In this document: in pieces, positions 25,790 to 34,901 of the stretch
How the letters are laid out: the number at the start of each line of letters is the position of its first letter
Numbering within the stretch: position 1 is the stretch's first letter
Source: BOG-908 sp963795825
Lineage (GTDB): Bacteria; Pseudomonadota; Alphaproteobacteria; Acetobacterales; Acetobacteraceae
DNA: 64,000 bases
Direction of reading: 5' to 3'
Assembly (NCBI GenBank): GCA_963795825.1
Contig: CAWCIW010000001.1
Span: 1-64,000 of the forward strand
Notes under the pieces: model-generated
Databases searched by the model: none
What the model was told of the DNA's origin: nothing
What the model saw: the letters and a program-made list of their open reading frames with translations, nothing else
Program-made: the position numbers and the translations under genes

Positions 25790-26887
25790 CTATAACGCCG
25801 CCACCCGCCCAGCATTTCCCGCCCACGTATAATTCCGCGCCTCCAACTCCCCCCGCGCCGCCGCACCCAACCGCGCCCGCAACCCAGGCTCCGCAATCAA
25901 CCGCTCCACCGCCGCCCACATCCCCCCCGCACCAAACAGCAGCGCCGTACGCTCATGCACCAAAATCTCGCATATGTTCGGCTGGTCCGGCGCACAAATC
26001 GCACAACCCGCCGCCATGTAATCGAATATCTTCAACGGCGACGCATACGCCGTAGCACTCGGCTGCAACGCAATATCGAACCCGCTCACCACACCCGGCA
26101 CATCGGCCGGCTGCACCAGCCCGGTGAACTGCACCCGCCCGCTCATCCCCAACCTATCCGCAAGCGCCGTCAGATCCGGTATCGCCGGGCCGTCGCCCAC
26201 CACCACGAGCTTGGTATGCGCCGGCCCGTTCGCCATACCTTCGATCACCTGGTCCAGCCCATGCCAGGCGCGCACGAATCCGACAAAACCCAGCGTCACG
26301 CTGCCATCTTCCGGCGCAGGCGGCCGCGGCGGGAAGCGCGCCAGGTCGATCCCGTTGGGGATCACCGCGATGCGCGCGGGGTCCACGCCGGCCTGCACCA
26401 CCATGTCCGCCAATACCTGCGTCACCGGCAATACGCGCGTGGCGCTGCGCCACGTCCAATGCTCCAGCCGCGCCGCCAGGCCGGGCAGCCGCAGCCCGCC
26501 ATGCGCCGCGCGCTCCCGCGTCAGTGGCGCATTCACCTCCAGCAGTAGCCGCGCGCCATGTCGCCGCGCCAGCCACGCGCCCGCCAGGAAATACAGATTG
26601 CAGCGCTCGTAAACCACATCCGGCCGCATCTCCCGCCAGGCTGCCTTCAGCCGGCGATACGCCACAACATTATAGCCCAGTTCAGCCAACTCGCCGAGCG
26701 CACCAGGCAACAACCGACGCACCCGCGCCACCAGGCTGCTCTCCCCGCCGAACTCCGCCTTCTCATAAAAGCTAGGCCCCACCACGCGCACCTCATGGCC
26801 CGCCTCGCGCAGAGCGCGCACCAGCTCCGCGATATGCACGCCCTGGCCGTCATGGGACTGGATACGGTGGCTATAAAGTATGCGCAT
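25790..26887 (-). CDS. GT4-family glycosyltransferase
   Basis: 365 residues, two-domain GT-B fold. N-terminal MRILYSHRIQSHDGQGVHIAELVRAL and RPDVVYERCNLYFLAGA; C-terminal donor-site motifs VIPNGIDLARF, VIEGMANG (about mid), GDGPAIPDLTALADRLG, and SPLKIFDYMAAGC with the EX7E-like acidic position replaced by D. No membrane helix. Acceptor unknown, but adjacent to a Tat-type exported protein (10 bases away), suggesting an exopolysaccharide or envelope role. Confidence 0.85.
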   Translation of the reverse strand: MRILYSHRIQSHDGQGVHIAELVRALREAGHEVRVVGPSFYEKAEFGGESSLVARVRRLLPGALGELAELGYNVVAYRRLKAAWREMRPDVVYERCNLYFLAGAWLARRHGARLLLEVNAPLTRERAAHGGLRLPGLAARLEHWTWRSATRVLPVTQVLADMVVQAGVDPARIAVIPNGIDLARFPPRPPAPEDGSVTLGFVGFVRAWHGLDQVIEGMANGPAHTKLVVVGDGPAIPDLTALADRLGMSGRVQFTGLVQPADVPGVVSGFDIALQPSATAYASPLKIFDYMAAGCAICAPDQPNICEILVHERTALLFGAGGMWAAVERLIAEPGLRARLGAAARGELEARNYTWAGNAGRVAAL

Positions 26888-26897
26888 GCTCCGGCTG

Positions 26898-28058
26898 CTA
26901 CCGCGGATACGGGTTCGCGCCAAGCTGGGCCAGCGCGGCCCAGGCGGTCGGCGCCAGATGCGGCTGGCGGTAATACAGGAAATCCGGTGCATCAGCATCC
27001 AGCCCGGTGGACAAACCCGTGGTCAGCGTCGGCGTGGTGGCGGCATAGATAAAACCGCCCGGCGCGGTATTGGCGCGCAGCGTGGCCATCAGCTGCGCGA
27101 TCGGCCGCCCCGCGCGACCTGCCACAAGCGCCGTGATCGCCGTCCCCTCCAGCCATATGCCGTCACGGTCCGTGTTGAAATCCACCCCCGCGATCTCGGC
27201 CGCCGGCGCCCCCACCGGCAACCCATGCCGCGCAAGCACCCAATCCAGCGCGCGCCCCCACTCCGGCCGTGCACCCGCAGCGAGCAAGGGCCACAAATTC
27301 GCATCCACCGCGGAATGCAGGTTCAATCTGCCATCCGGCTTCAGCCCGGTGGCGAACCGGCCCTCGCCCGCCTGCCACATGCTGGCCACGAAATCGCGCG
27401 CATGCGCCGCCGCCGCCGCCCGCCCCAGCGCCCCAAACGCCGCCACAAGATCGATGTTGTGCTCCGTGCTGACCCAGGCCAGGCGCTGCGGCGACGGCTC
27501 GAATCCCAGGAACCCACCGGCATAGCCGCGCGGCCCACGCACCTGCCCCTCCACCCAATCCGCCGCGCGCTCCGCCGGCGCGCGCCACGCCGGACCCAGC
27601 CCGATCCACAGCAGCATCGCCCACGCCATGTTCCCGGTCGCGGTGCCAGCCTGGTAGCCGTCTTCCATCCAGTGCCAGTTGCGGTCCGGCCAGCCCGGCA
27701 AGGGATACTTACCCGCGGTCGGCGCGCTGCCGGCGCGATACGCATTGCGCAGGCGGCCGTCGCGCCAGAACCTGTCGGTCGCCTGCGCCCTTGCCAGCGC
27801 GTCGCCAATCCTGCGCGCGCCCGGCGTATCGCCGGCCGCGAGCAGCGCCAGGCCAGCCACCGCGTTGTCGTATACGTAAGCGCAGTTGGCCTGGGTGCGG
27901 GCGAAGTCGCCGGCGCCGGTCACCTCGTAGCTCTGTAGCAGGCCGGGGCCGGAGAGCGCGGCGGCGCGGGCGCTCAGGGTGGACTGCCAGGTTGGGGCGG
28001 CGGTCAGGGCAGCCACAGGCGCGGTGGCCAGGAGGGTGCGGCGGGTCAGGTCTGGCAA
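26898..28058 (-). CDS. Tat-exported protein, alpha-helical barrel-like, function unknown
   Basis: About 386 residues from the TTG I chose at 28058 (the frame stays open to 28094, inside the repeat). The N-terminus LPDLTRRTLLATAPVAALTAAP has a twin arginine followed by TLL, so a Tat signal is likely. The mature part has a repeated amphipathic helix pattern and aromatic WMEDGYQ, NMAWAMLLWIGLG and NPYPR ends, resembling (alpha/alpha) barrel glycosidase-like proteins. I do not recognise the enzyme. Start is uncertain because no Shine-Dalgarno is visible in the repeat. Confidence 0.6.
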   Translation of the reverse strand: MPDLTRRTLLATAPVAALTAAPTWQSTLSARAAALSGPGLLQSYEVTGAGDFARTQANCAYVYDNAVAGLALLAAGDTPGARRIGDALARAQATDRFWRDGRLRNAYRAGSAPTAGKYPLPGWPDRNWHWMEDGYQAGTATGNMAWAMLLWIGLGPAWRAPAERAADWVEGQVRGPRGYAGGFLGFEPSPQRLAWVSTEHNIDLVAAFGALGRAAAAAHARDFVASMWQAGEGRFATGLKPDGRLNLHSAVDANLWPLLAAGARPEWGRALDWVLARHGLPVGAPAAEIAGVDFNTDRDGIWLEGTAITALVAGRAGRPIAQLMATLRANTAPGGFIYAATTPTLTTGLSTGLDADAPDFLYYRQPHLAPTAWAALAQLGANPYPR

Positions 28059-28110
28059 GGAAGCAAGGCCTTCTTTTTTGCAAAAAAGAAGCAAAAAACT
28101 TTTGCTCCTG
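28056..28110. terminator. Hairpin repeat family copy 8
   Basis: AAGGCCTTCTTTTTTGCAAA hairpin with GCAAAAAACTTTTGCTCC. Ends the TPR gene (minus) and overlaps the start region of the Tat-type gene. Confidence 0.8.
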
Positions 28111-28150
28111 ACGGCTGCGCCACGCCGATCAAGATCGGGAGCTGCGCTGG

Positions 28151-29047
28151 TTATGCTTTTACGCCCAGGCGGGTCATGATGTTGGCGATATCCGGGTCGC
28201 CTTGTTTGGCAGCCGCAATATCGGCGTTGCCGCCTGCGGTGTCGCCCAAATGAAGCTTCGCCAGGCCGCGACCGTAGAGCGACAGAGTCAGGTCCGGACG
28301 CGCCACCAACGCCGCGTCATAATCGGCCACCGCCTTGGCCCACGCCTGCATCTTCAGATGCGCCAGACCCCGGCTGTCATACGCGCCGCGATCCTGCCCC
28401 TGCAGCCGTATCGCTTCGTTGCAGCTCAGTTCTGCCATCTCCGCCAAGCCCGCAACCGCGGCCTCATAGCAGTGGAAACCCAGGATGTGCCACGGAAACA
28501 CCGTCTCGAATTTCAGCATGTTATCGAAACCGGCAAGCGCGCCGGTGTCGTCGTGCCGCAATTCCAAGGCGATACTCTGCAGTGCATACAGGCGCGCGGC
28601 GGTATAGATGTTGAAGCTGGCGTAACGCCGATGCCAGAGGGTTCGCTCCGGCATCGCGGACGCCCGGGCCAGATCGGCAAGTGCGGCGCCCGCATCGCGC
28701 TGCCGCACCGCGATTTCCGCGCGCATGAATACCAGCACCACCGCCTCCGGATGCATCGCCGACGCATGATCGAGATCGGCCACCGCTTCGGCATACCGCC
28801 CGGCAGTCATCTCGAGGCCTGCGCGAACCACATAGGCTTCCGCGAAATCGGGCGTTGCGGCAATGGCTTTTCCGGCCGCGGCAATCGCGTCGCTATAGTG
28901 CCCGTGATAGGAATCGCGCATCGCCGTATCGAGCGTGCGCCAGCCAAAAGGTGTGCCACCACTGTCGAAATCGGCCGCATCGGCGTGCATTGCGAAGCAC
29001 GCCATCACAACGGCAACAATCGCGTAGTTCAGCCATCGCCTGCGCAT
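28151..29047 (-). CDS. Periplasmic tetratricopeptide-repeat protein
   Basis: 298 residues. Signal peptide (WLNYAIVAVVMACFAMHADA, cleaved near residue 24) followed by several TPR-like helix pairs: YSDAIAAAGKAIAATPDFAEAYVVRAGLEM, then YAEAVADLDHASAMHPEAVVL, and near the C-terminus WAKAVADYDAALVARPDLTLSLYGRGLAKLHLGD. TPRs are scaffolds; the partner is not indicated. ATG is followed at once by Arg-Arg-Arg and the hydrophobic core. Divergent from the PAP2 gene. Confidence 0.78.
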   Translation of the reverse strand: MRRRWLNYAIVAVVMACFAMHADAADFDSGGTPFGWRTLDTAMRDSYHGHYSDAIAAAGKAIAATPDFAEAYVVRAGLEMTAGRYAEAVADLDHASAMHPEAVVLVFMRAEIAVRQRDAGAALADLARASAMPERTLWHRRYASFNIYTAARLYALQSIALELRHDDTGALAGFDNMLKFETVFPWHILGFHCYEAAVAGLAEMAELSCNEAIRLQGQDRGAYDSRGLAHLKMQAWAKAVADYDAALVARPDLTLSLYGRGLAKLHLGDTAGGNADIAAAKQGDPDIANIMTRLGVKA

Positions 29048-29147
29048 GAAACCCCCCAATGCCCCGAGCGTGACGTAACGTGCGCGCCCTGTCCAGAACA
29101 CACGGATTGCCCTACCAGAGCGGCCGCCACGGCAAGGAACGATACCG

Positions 29148-29795
29148 ATGACACCGGCATTTCCGGCCAGCGACAACACCGCCCGCCTCCGTCGACAATC
29201 GGCCATGGTACTGGCGGCCGGCCTGCTGGCCGTGGCGCTGGCCTACGCGCTGCTCGACCAGCCGATCGCCACCGCCGTCCACGCTTTGCACCGCCCGCGC
29301 TGGTGCGTGTGGCTCACCTGGATCGCCGACGCACCAGCCCCCGCCGCAATGCTCGGCCTTGCCGCCGCCGGCGTCGCCTGGCTCGCCGGCTGGAAACCCG
29401 GGCCGTGGGGCCGCCTGCTGCTCGCCGCCTGCATCGCCACGCTGGCCGCCAGCGCGGCCAAGGATTTGCTGAAATTCGCCTTCGGCCGCCCCTGGCCGGA
29501 GACCTGGGTGAACAACAATCCTTCCTGGATCGGCACCCACACCTATGGCCTCTACCCGTTCCACGGCGGCGCCGGCTGGGCGTCGTTCCCGTCCGGCCAT
29601 ACCACGGTGATCAGCGCGCCCTGCGCCGCACTTTGGCCCGCACGACGCCTGCGGCCGCTCCTCGCAGCCCTGCCGGCGCTGGTCGTGGTGGGGCTGCTCG
29701 GGTGCGATTTCCACTTCCTGTCGGATTGCCTGGCCGGCGGTATGCTGGGGGCGGCGATGGGACTCGCGGCAAGGAAGCAAGCCGTCCTTTTTTGA
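29148..29795 (+). CDS. PAP2-family membrane phosphatase
   Basis: 215 residues with about five membrane helices. Catalytic motifs: KDLLKFAFGRPWP (K-x6-RP), ASFPSGHTT, and CDFHFLSDCLAG (the third motif, with His and Asp present). Acts on lipid phosphates such as undecaprenyl or phosphatidate. ATG follows AAGGA. The C-terminal ARKQAVLF and stop come from the repeat that begins at 29769, so the end is repeat-derived. Confidence 0.88.
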   Translation: MTPAFPASDNTARLRRQSAMVLAAGLLAVALAYALLDQPIATAVHALHRPRWCVWLTWIADAPAPAAMLGLAAAGVAWLAGWKPGPWGRLLLAACIATLAASAAKDLLKFAFGRPWPETWVNNNPSWIGTHTYGLYPFHGGAGWASFPSGHTTVISAPCAALWPARRLRPLLAALPALVVVGLLGCDFHFLSDCLAGGMLGAAMGLAARKQAVLF

Positions 29796-29800
29796 AAAGT
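29769..29800. repeat. Degenerate hairpin repeat copy 9
   Basis: GGAAGCAAGCCGTCCTTTTTTG without a matching second arm; it supplies the stop codon of the PAP2 gene. Confidence 0.55.
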
Positions 29801-29846
29801 CACTGACTGCGCCTGGGTCTCGCCAAACGCAGATCGTGTGAAAAGC

Positions 29847-29979
29847 TCTCTTGGCGCCCTTGCCTATTCTTGGCGTCCTTGGCGATTCCTCTTGCCTTTC
29901 GGTGGCGCGACGCGGCGCTCAGACGGGTGCCAGAGGAATCACCAAGGACGCCAAGGAAGCGCAAGGGCACCAAGAGGTG
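29847..29979. repeat. Inverted pair of CTTGGCGTCCTTGG repeats
   Basis: Arms 29847-29895 and 29928-29979 are inverted copies of about 50 bases around a 32-base loop, a large imperfect hairpin. Same family as 7382-7633. No gene is visible in 29796-30092 apart from this and the hairpin copy at 30041. Confidence 0.75.
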
Positions 29980-30040
29980 TCGTGTCCTGGACCGCAACGC
30001 ATGCGCCTGCAAGAAATGTCCGGGCCGTGGTGCAGGCAAA

Positions 30041-30094
30041 CGGAGCAAAAGTCTTTTGCTTCTTTTCTTCAGAAAAGAAGGCCTTGCCTTGCCT
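30041..30094. terminator. Hairpin repeat family copy 10
   Basis: GCAAAAGTCTTTTGC then CTTCTTTTCTTCAGAAAAGA with AGGCCTTG. Immediately after the decarboxylase stop. Confidence 0.8.
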
Positions 30095-31227
30095 AGATAT
30101 AATGCTCCGCCAAAGGCGCGAACCCATTGAACCCCGTAGAGGCATAAGTCGTAACGTAAGCCCCGGCCGCCAATATCTCCACCACATCGCCAGCTTGCAA
30201 AGCCAACGGCAACCAGTAAGGCTGTCTTCTCGTACATGATATCCGCACTGTCGCAGGTAGGCCCCGCAATCACCGCCGGACCCTCTTCCGCCGAGCCGTC
30301 ATGTGACGTGCGCAACACGTAGCGTGTCGCCTCGCCCTCGGTCTCCGCCAGCCCGCCGAACCGGCCGATATCGAGATACACCCAGCGCAGATCGTCGGTC
30401 TTGGTGCGCCGGCTCACCAGAACCACCTCGGTGCTGACCACGCCGGCGTCGCCCACCATGTAGCGGCCCGGCTCCAGGAACACCTGCGGCTGGGCGTCGC
30501 CGAAATGGAAACGCAACGCGCGGTCGATCCCGTCGGCGAACGCGCCGATCGCCGGGATGTCCTCGCCGTAGCGCGTGGGGAAACCGCCGCCCAGATTGAT
30601 CATGCGGAGCTTGATGCCGGCGCGGTCCAGCTCGTCGAACAGCATCGCCACCTGGCCGATCGCCGCCTCGTGCGCCTCGGCCTGCACCTGCTGGCTGCCC
30701 ACGTGGAAGGAGATCCCGTACGGCTCCAACCCGAGTTCGTGCGCGCGCAGCAGCAGCCCGGGCGCCATGTCCATCCCGGTGCCGAACTTGCGCGAGAGCG
30801 GGAACACCGATCCCGTGGTGCCCACCGCGAGCCGGCAGAACACCCGCGCGCCCGGCGCGTTGGCGGCGATCTTCTCGAGCTCCGCCTCGCAGTCGAACAC
30901 GAACAGGCCAATCCCGGCGGCATGCGCGCGCCGTATCGCCGAAGCCTTCTTGATAGTGTTGCCGAACGAGATGCGCGCCGGCGACGCGCCGGCGGCCAGG
31001 CAGAGCGCGATCTCCTCCCAGCTCGCCGCGTCGAAATTGCTGCCCAGCGCCACCAGGCGGGCCAGCACGGGCGCGGCGGGATTGGCCTTCATGGCGTAGT
31101 AGATCTGCGCGTTGGGAAAGGCGTCGTGCATGGCGGTGTAGTTTTCCGCCACGCGGTCCAGGTCCAGCACCAGGCAGGGTGTCGGAGGGTGCTCGGCCTG
31201 CAGGTAGTGGTCGATCTTGGGGGTCAT
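30093..31227 (-). CDS. Ornithine/lysine/diaminopimelate-type decarboxylase, one-base frameshift near the end
   Basis: PLP fold-III decarboxylase making putrescine or cadaverine. N-terminal YYAMKANP (PLP lysine), SFHVGSQQ, NLGGGFPTRYG, EPGRYMVGDAG and CDSADIM are all present. The natural end, LPLALQAGDVVEILAAGAYVT then NGFAPLAEHYI, is one frame over from about 30213. Removing one base of the AACC there joins them to stop TAG 30093 and gives 377 residues. Likely a sequencing error in a conserved enzyme. ATG 31227 has GGAG about 14 bases upstream. Divergent from YihY. Confidence 0.88.
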
Positions 31228-31241
31228 CGCGGCGGGAGCTC

Positions 31242-31306
31242 CGGCAAGGAAGGAAGGCCTTCTTTTTTGAAAAAAAGAAGCAAAAAACTTTTGCTCCGAC
31301 GCCTGC
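31242..31306. repeat. Hairpin repeat family copy 11 (divergent promoter region)
   Basis: AAGGCCTTCTTTTTTGAAAA then GCAAAAAACTTTTGCTCCG. Lies upstream of both divergent genes, so no visible gene ends here. Confidence 0.75.
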
Positions 31307-31367
31307 GCCACGGTGTACACAATTTCTGCATGAAAATGCGGTTGCAGGCACTGCGCCGTCGCCGGGC

Positions 31368-31408
31368 AGACGTTTGCCTCTTTTTTTGAAAGAGAAGGCC
31401 TGCCCCCT
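31368..31408. repeat. Degenerate hairpin repeat copy 12
   Basis: TTTGCCTCTTTTTTTGAAAG then AGAAGGCCTGC, an imperfect copy 60 bases after copy 11. Confidence 0.5.
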
Positions 31409-31488
31409 TTGCGTCTCGCCTGCGCGCCCCGTCAAGCAACCCCGCGCGCCACCCTCACGTTATCCTCAAAATCCAGGAGATTCGGTTG

Positions 31489-32517
31489 ATGGAGCCGGAG
31501 GAAGCGCCGCCGCCCGGCCCCGTCCTGCGCGCGCGCGGAGACATGGTCAGCGCCGCGTCGATCGCCCGCAAGCCGGATGCCGCACGCCTGGGCCGCCTCG
31601 CCAAGCGCCCGCTGGATATCCCCTGGGCCGGCTGGCGCCGCGTCATCGCGCGCACCGCCCGCGAAGTCATCACCGACCGTATCTCGCTCTGCGCCGCCGG
31701 CTGTGCGTTCTACGCCACGCTCGCGCTGTTCCCCGCTATCTCCATGCTGGTCTCGATCTACGGCCTGGCGTTCGACCCCGCGACGGTCGGCCCGCAAATG
31801 CAGGTGCTGCGGGACCTGCTGCCGGAAAGCGCGTTCCACTTGATCGCGGACCGGGTGAACATGCTGGTCAGCAAGCCGGCCGGCACGCTGACGTTCAGCC
31901 TGCTGGTCAGCATCATGATCGCTCTATGGTCGGCCTCCACCGGCACCAAATCGATCCTCGGCGCGCTGAACCTCGCCTACGAGGAGCGCGAGCAGCGCAG
32001 CTTCGTCCGCTTCCAGCTCACCGCCCTGGGCATGACGCTCGGCGGCATCCTGGCCGCCGTGATGGGCCTGGCCGCCCTGGTGCTGCTGCCGGCCTTCATC
32101 GGCTTCTTCGGCATCTCGACCTACGGCGCCGCCGTTGCCCGGCTGACCAGCTTCGGCGCGCTGGTGGTATTCGTGCTGCTGGCGCTGTCGCTGCTCTACC
32201 GGTTCGGCCCGTCGCGGCGCGCTGCGTCCTGGTACTGGGTCACGCCGGGTTCGGTGGTGGCCACGCTGCTATGGCTCGTGGTGTCCGCGCTGTTCAGCTT
32301 TTACGTGGAGCACCTGGCAAGCTACAATTCGACCTACGGTCCGTTGGGCGCGGTGGTCGGCGTGATGATGTGGTTTTACGTGAGCGCGCTGGCGGTTCTG
32401 GTGGGCGCCGAGCTGAACGCCGAACTGGAATTACAGACGGTGCATGACAGCACGTCGGGCGAGGCGAAGCCTATCGGTGCCCGCGGTGCATACGTCGCTG
32501 ACCACGTGGCGCAGTAG
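31489..32517 (+). CDS. YihY/BrkB-family membrane protein
   Basis: 342 residues. Six membrane helices with the family block near the first: ISLCAAGCAFYATLALFPAISMLVSIYGL, then LVSIMIALWSASTGTKSILGALNLAYE, and later TYGPLGAVVGVMMWFYVSALAVLVGAELNAELE. Function uncertain (once thought RNase BN, an assignment now given to another protein). AGGAG lies 10 bases upstream of ATG; a TTG just before is an alternative start. The 3' end overlaps the convergent rlpA gene by about 47 bases. Confidence 0.9.
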   Translation: MEPEEAPPPGPVLRARGDMVSAASIARKPDAARLGRLAKRPLDIPWAGWRRVIARTAREVITDRISLCAAGCAFYATLALFPAISMLVSIYGLAFDPATVGPQMQVLRDLLPESAFHLIADRVNMLVSKPAGTLTFSLLVSIMIALWSASTGTKSILGALNLAYEEREQRSFVRFQLTALGMTLGGILAAVMGLAALVLLPAFIGFFGISTYGAAVARLTSFGALVVFVLLALSLLYRFGPSRRAASWYWVTPGSVVATLLWLVVSALFSFYVEHLASYNSTYGPLGAVVGVMMWFYVSALAVLVGAELNAELELQTVHDSTSGEAKPIGARGAYVADHVAQ

Positions 32518-33019
32518 GGCGCACGCGCAGGCCTGAACGGCCGTCGATGCTGGTGGCGTCGTCCGGCGCTTCTGCCAGTTCCTCGGCGGCGCCGCGCGCT
32601 TCGTCGGCGCTGATTGCCGCGAGCGTCACGTCGGCCACGCCGCGGCTGGCAAAGCCGAGCTTGGTGGCGGCCGCACGCGAAAGGTCGATGCAGCGCACGC
32701 CGTGCGGCGGCTCGCGGTCGTTCACCCGCACCACGATCGAGCGGCCGGTGCTGGTGTCGGTCACGCGCACGTAGCTGCCGAGCGGCAGACTGGCATGCGC
32801 CGCGGTCATCTTCGAGCTGTCGAACACCTCGCCGCTGGTGGTGCGCAGGCCTTCGTGGCGCGGGCCATACCAGCTCGCCTGGCCGCTTTCCGTGTAGCCC
32901 GAATCCTCATGCACCGACGGGATGCCGCTCGCCTTCGCCCGGCCGGACACCAGGGCGGCGCCCACTAGAAGGGGGCAAAGCAGCAGGGCGATAGTCGGGC
33001 GCAGACAGCGGGCGCGCAT
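32471..33019 (-). CDS. rlpA: RlpA-like septal ring lytic transglycosylase
   Basis: 182 residues. Signal peptide (MRARCLRPTIALLLCPLLVGAALVSG), then a double-psi beta-barrel: GQASWYGPRHEGLRTTSGEVFD, MTAAHASLPLGSYVRVTD, IVVRVNDREPPHGVRCIDLSRAAATKLGF. These residues form the lytic-transglycosylase site acting on denuded glycan. No SPOR domain follows, so it is a short member. ATG has GGAG about 9 bases upstream. Confidence 0.88.
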   Translation of the reverse strand: MRARCLRPTIALLLCPLLVGAALVSGRAKASGIPSVHEDSGYTESGQASWYGPRHEGLRTTSGEVFDSSKMTAAHASLPLGSYVRVTDTSTGRSIVVRVNDREPPHGVRCIDLSRAAATKLGFASRGVADVTLAAISADEARGAAEELAEAPDDATSIDGRSGLRVRPTAPRGQRRMHRGHR

Positions 33020-33472
33020 GAAATCTCCGTGTTCCAGACCCGGTTCCAGGAGAGCTGCCCTGGTCGCGGGTCTGTGATGTTGTGGTTGCATTGAGACTAC
33101 AGACGGCCGGCTTGGCAAGCACAAAATGTTCGGAAGATCGAAAACATTGTTCAAGGGCATGTAAAAATCCCATAAACGTAAGCTGGCTTGGTAATCGACC
33201 TTCGCACCCGCACTATACTAAATCGTAACGACCATTCTGTGCTTTGGAGGCGATGCGGAAATGTCGCTATCGGTGCGGCGTATCTGCATCACGTGCTGGT
33301 TGTGCCGCGTTTCGTTCTCCTTACGACACGCATGGGATTCTGCGTCTTCCGCCCTGCCGAACGCCCGAGCGGCGCTCACGGAAACGTGATAAAGCCAATG
33401 TTCACTGGGGTTCACGGGATTTGCGCTGCCGCTGCAGCACGCCGGGCAGCGCCGTGCACCCTGGTCCGGGGG
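33020..33472. other. Gene-free stretch upstream of rlpA
   Basis: About 450 bases, AT-richer near 33110-33240. It probably holds the rlpA promoter (minus strand). No convincing small gene, repeat or RNA gene is seen. Confidence 0.45.
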
Positions 33473-34732
33473 TCAGGCGGGCTGGTGGGTCGAACTGCGG
33501 CGCATCTGCAACAGGAGGCCAAGCGCGGGCAGGCTGGCCAGCATTGTTGCGGCAAAGAAAAGACGATAGCCGAGCGCCTCGGCGGCATAGCCGGACAGCC
33601 CGCCGAGGGTGTGGAACGCCAGCGCGGCCAGCGAGGAGAGAAGCGCGTATTGCGTGGCCGTGTAGGCGGTGGAGCACAGCGCCGAGACGTAGGTGAGGAA
33701 CGCCATGTCGGCCGCCGAGCCGGCAAAGTTCTCAACCAGCATCTTGGCGGTGAGCGCCGCCTCGCTCGGGCCGGTGGCGAGGAGGGCGAGGTAGAGTCCG
33801 AGCGAGAGCGCCTGCAGCCCGCCTGTCAGCAGCAGCGCGCGCAGCGTGCCGAGGCGCAGCACCAGCCAGGCACCTATGGCCGCCCCGGCCAGCGTGCCGG
33901 CCCAGCCGTAGAAATTCGCGTCGCCGATTACCTGGGCGCTGAATCCCACGCCGTAGCGGTAGAAGGCGGCGGCCGCGCCGTCGGCGAACACCTTGCCGAG
34001 CCGGAACAGGATCACGAACGCCAGCACCGTGAGGGCGCCGGGCCGGGTGAGGAAGTCGCGCAGAGGCGCCAGGAACGCGGCTTCCACGCCGGCGCGCCAG
34101 CCCGGCAGGCGGGCGAGGCGCGGCAGGGCGACGGCCACCGGCGCCAGCAGCGTGACGATCACCCCGGCCGCCAGCAGCCCGGCCAGGAAGAGCAATGCGG
34201 TGCGCCAGCCGAACGCGTGTGCCAGCCAGAGCGCGCCGGATGTCGAGGTGATCATCGCGCCGCGATAGCCCCACACATAGATGGCCAGGGCGGTGCCTTG
34301 CAGGCGTTCGGGGAAGGTTTCGATACGCCAGGCATCTATCAGGATGTCCTGGCTGGCGGAGAAGAACGCCAGCGCCAGGCCGGCGACGATCGTGATGGCC
34401 GGACGGTGCCCGGGGTCGCTGAGCGCCATCGCGATGGCGGCGCCGGCGAGCAAAGGCTGGACGAGCAGGAGCCAGCCGCGGCGGCGGCCGAGGCGGGCGA
34501 GGGCGGCGGGGGGCGGGCGGTCGAAGAAGCCGGACCACAGGAATTTCAGCGTGTAGGGCAGGCCGAGCCAGGCGGTGAGGCCGATGGCGTGGACCGAGAT
34601 GCCGAAGGTGGTGAACCAGAGCTGCAGGGTAAAGGCGGTCAGCGAGAGGGGCAGGCCGCTCAGGAAGCCAAAGGCGCCCATGAGCCAGAGGGTGCGGGTG
34701 TGGGGTTCGGGAGCCATCTGGGGGCCATGCAT
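33473..34732 (-). CDS. ampG: AmpG-type MFS muropeptide transporter
   Basis: About 419 residues, 12 predicted helices. Family segments: GFLSGLPLSLTAFTLQLWFTTFGIS, YTLKFLWSGFFDRPP, ASQDILIDAWRIETFP, TYVSALCSTAYTATQYALLSSLAAL. AmpG imports GlcNAc-anhydroMurNAc peptides for murein recycling. Start could be ATG 34732 or 34717; neither has a strong Shine-Dalgarno. Fits MurQ and other wall-recycling genes in the window. Confidence 0.85.
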   Translation of the reverse strand: MHGPQMAPEPHTRTLWLMGAFGFLSGLPLSLTAFTLQLWFTTFGISVHAIGLTAWLGLPYTLKFLWSGFFDRPPPAALARLGRRRGWLLLVQPLLAGAAIAMALSDPGHRPAITIVAGLALAFFSASQDILIDAWRIETFPERLQGTALAIYVWGYRGAMITSTSGALWLAHAFGWRTALLFLAGLLAAGVIVTLLAPVAVALPRLARLPGWRAGVEAAFLAPLRDFLTRPGALTVLAFVILFRLGKVFADGAAAAFYRYGVGFSAQVIGDANFYGWAGTLAGAAIGAWLVLRLGTLRALLLTGGLQALSLGLYLALLATGPSEAALTAKMLVENFAGSAADMAFLTYVSALCSTAYTATQYALLSSLAALAFHTLGGLSGYAAEALGYRLFFAATMLASLPALGLLLQMRRSSTHQPA

Positions 34733-34848
34733 TAAAGCAAAGGCCGCCTTTTCTGCAAAAAACGCCTGCTCCGAATGCGGCCAGCAAGCCTGCGCCAGCG
34801 ATGCAGCTCGAGAGGCTGCAAACTCACACAAAGCCGTGGTGCAAGCGT

Positions 34849-34900
34849 CGGAGCAAAAGCTTTTTGGTCCTTTTTCTCGAAAAAGGACTGCTTTCTTCCT
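34849..34900. terminator. Hairpin repeat family copy 13
   Basis: GCAAAAGCTTTTTGGTCC then TTTTTCTCGAAAAAGGACTG. Immediately follows the histidine kinase stop (minus strand). A degenerate relative lies at 34735-34770. Confidence 0.8.
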
Positions 34901-34901
34901 A

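Noticed and set aside
33188..34735. Long plus-strand open frame (515 codons) opposite ampG
   Set aside because: It mirrors the AmpG gene on the other strand and has low-complexity arginine, glycine and alanine content with no recognisable domain.
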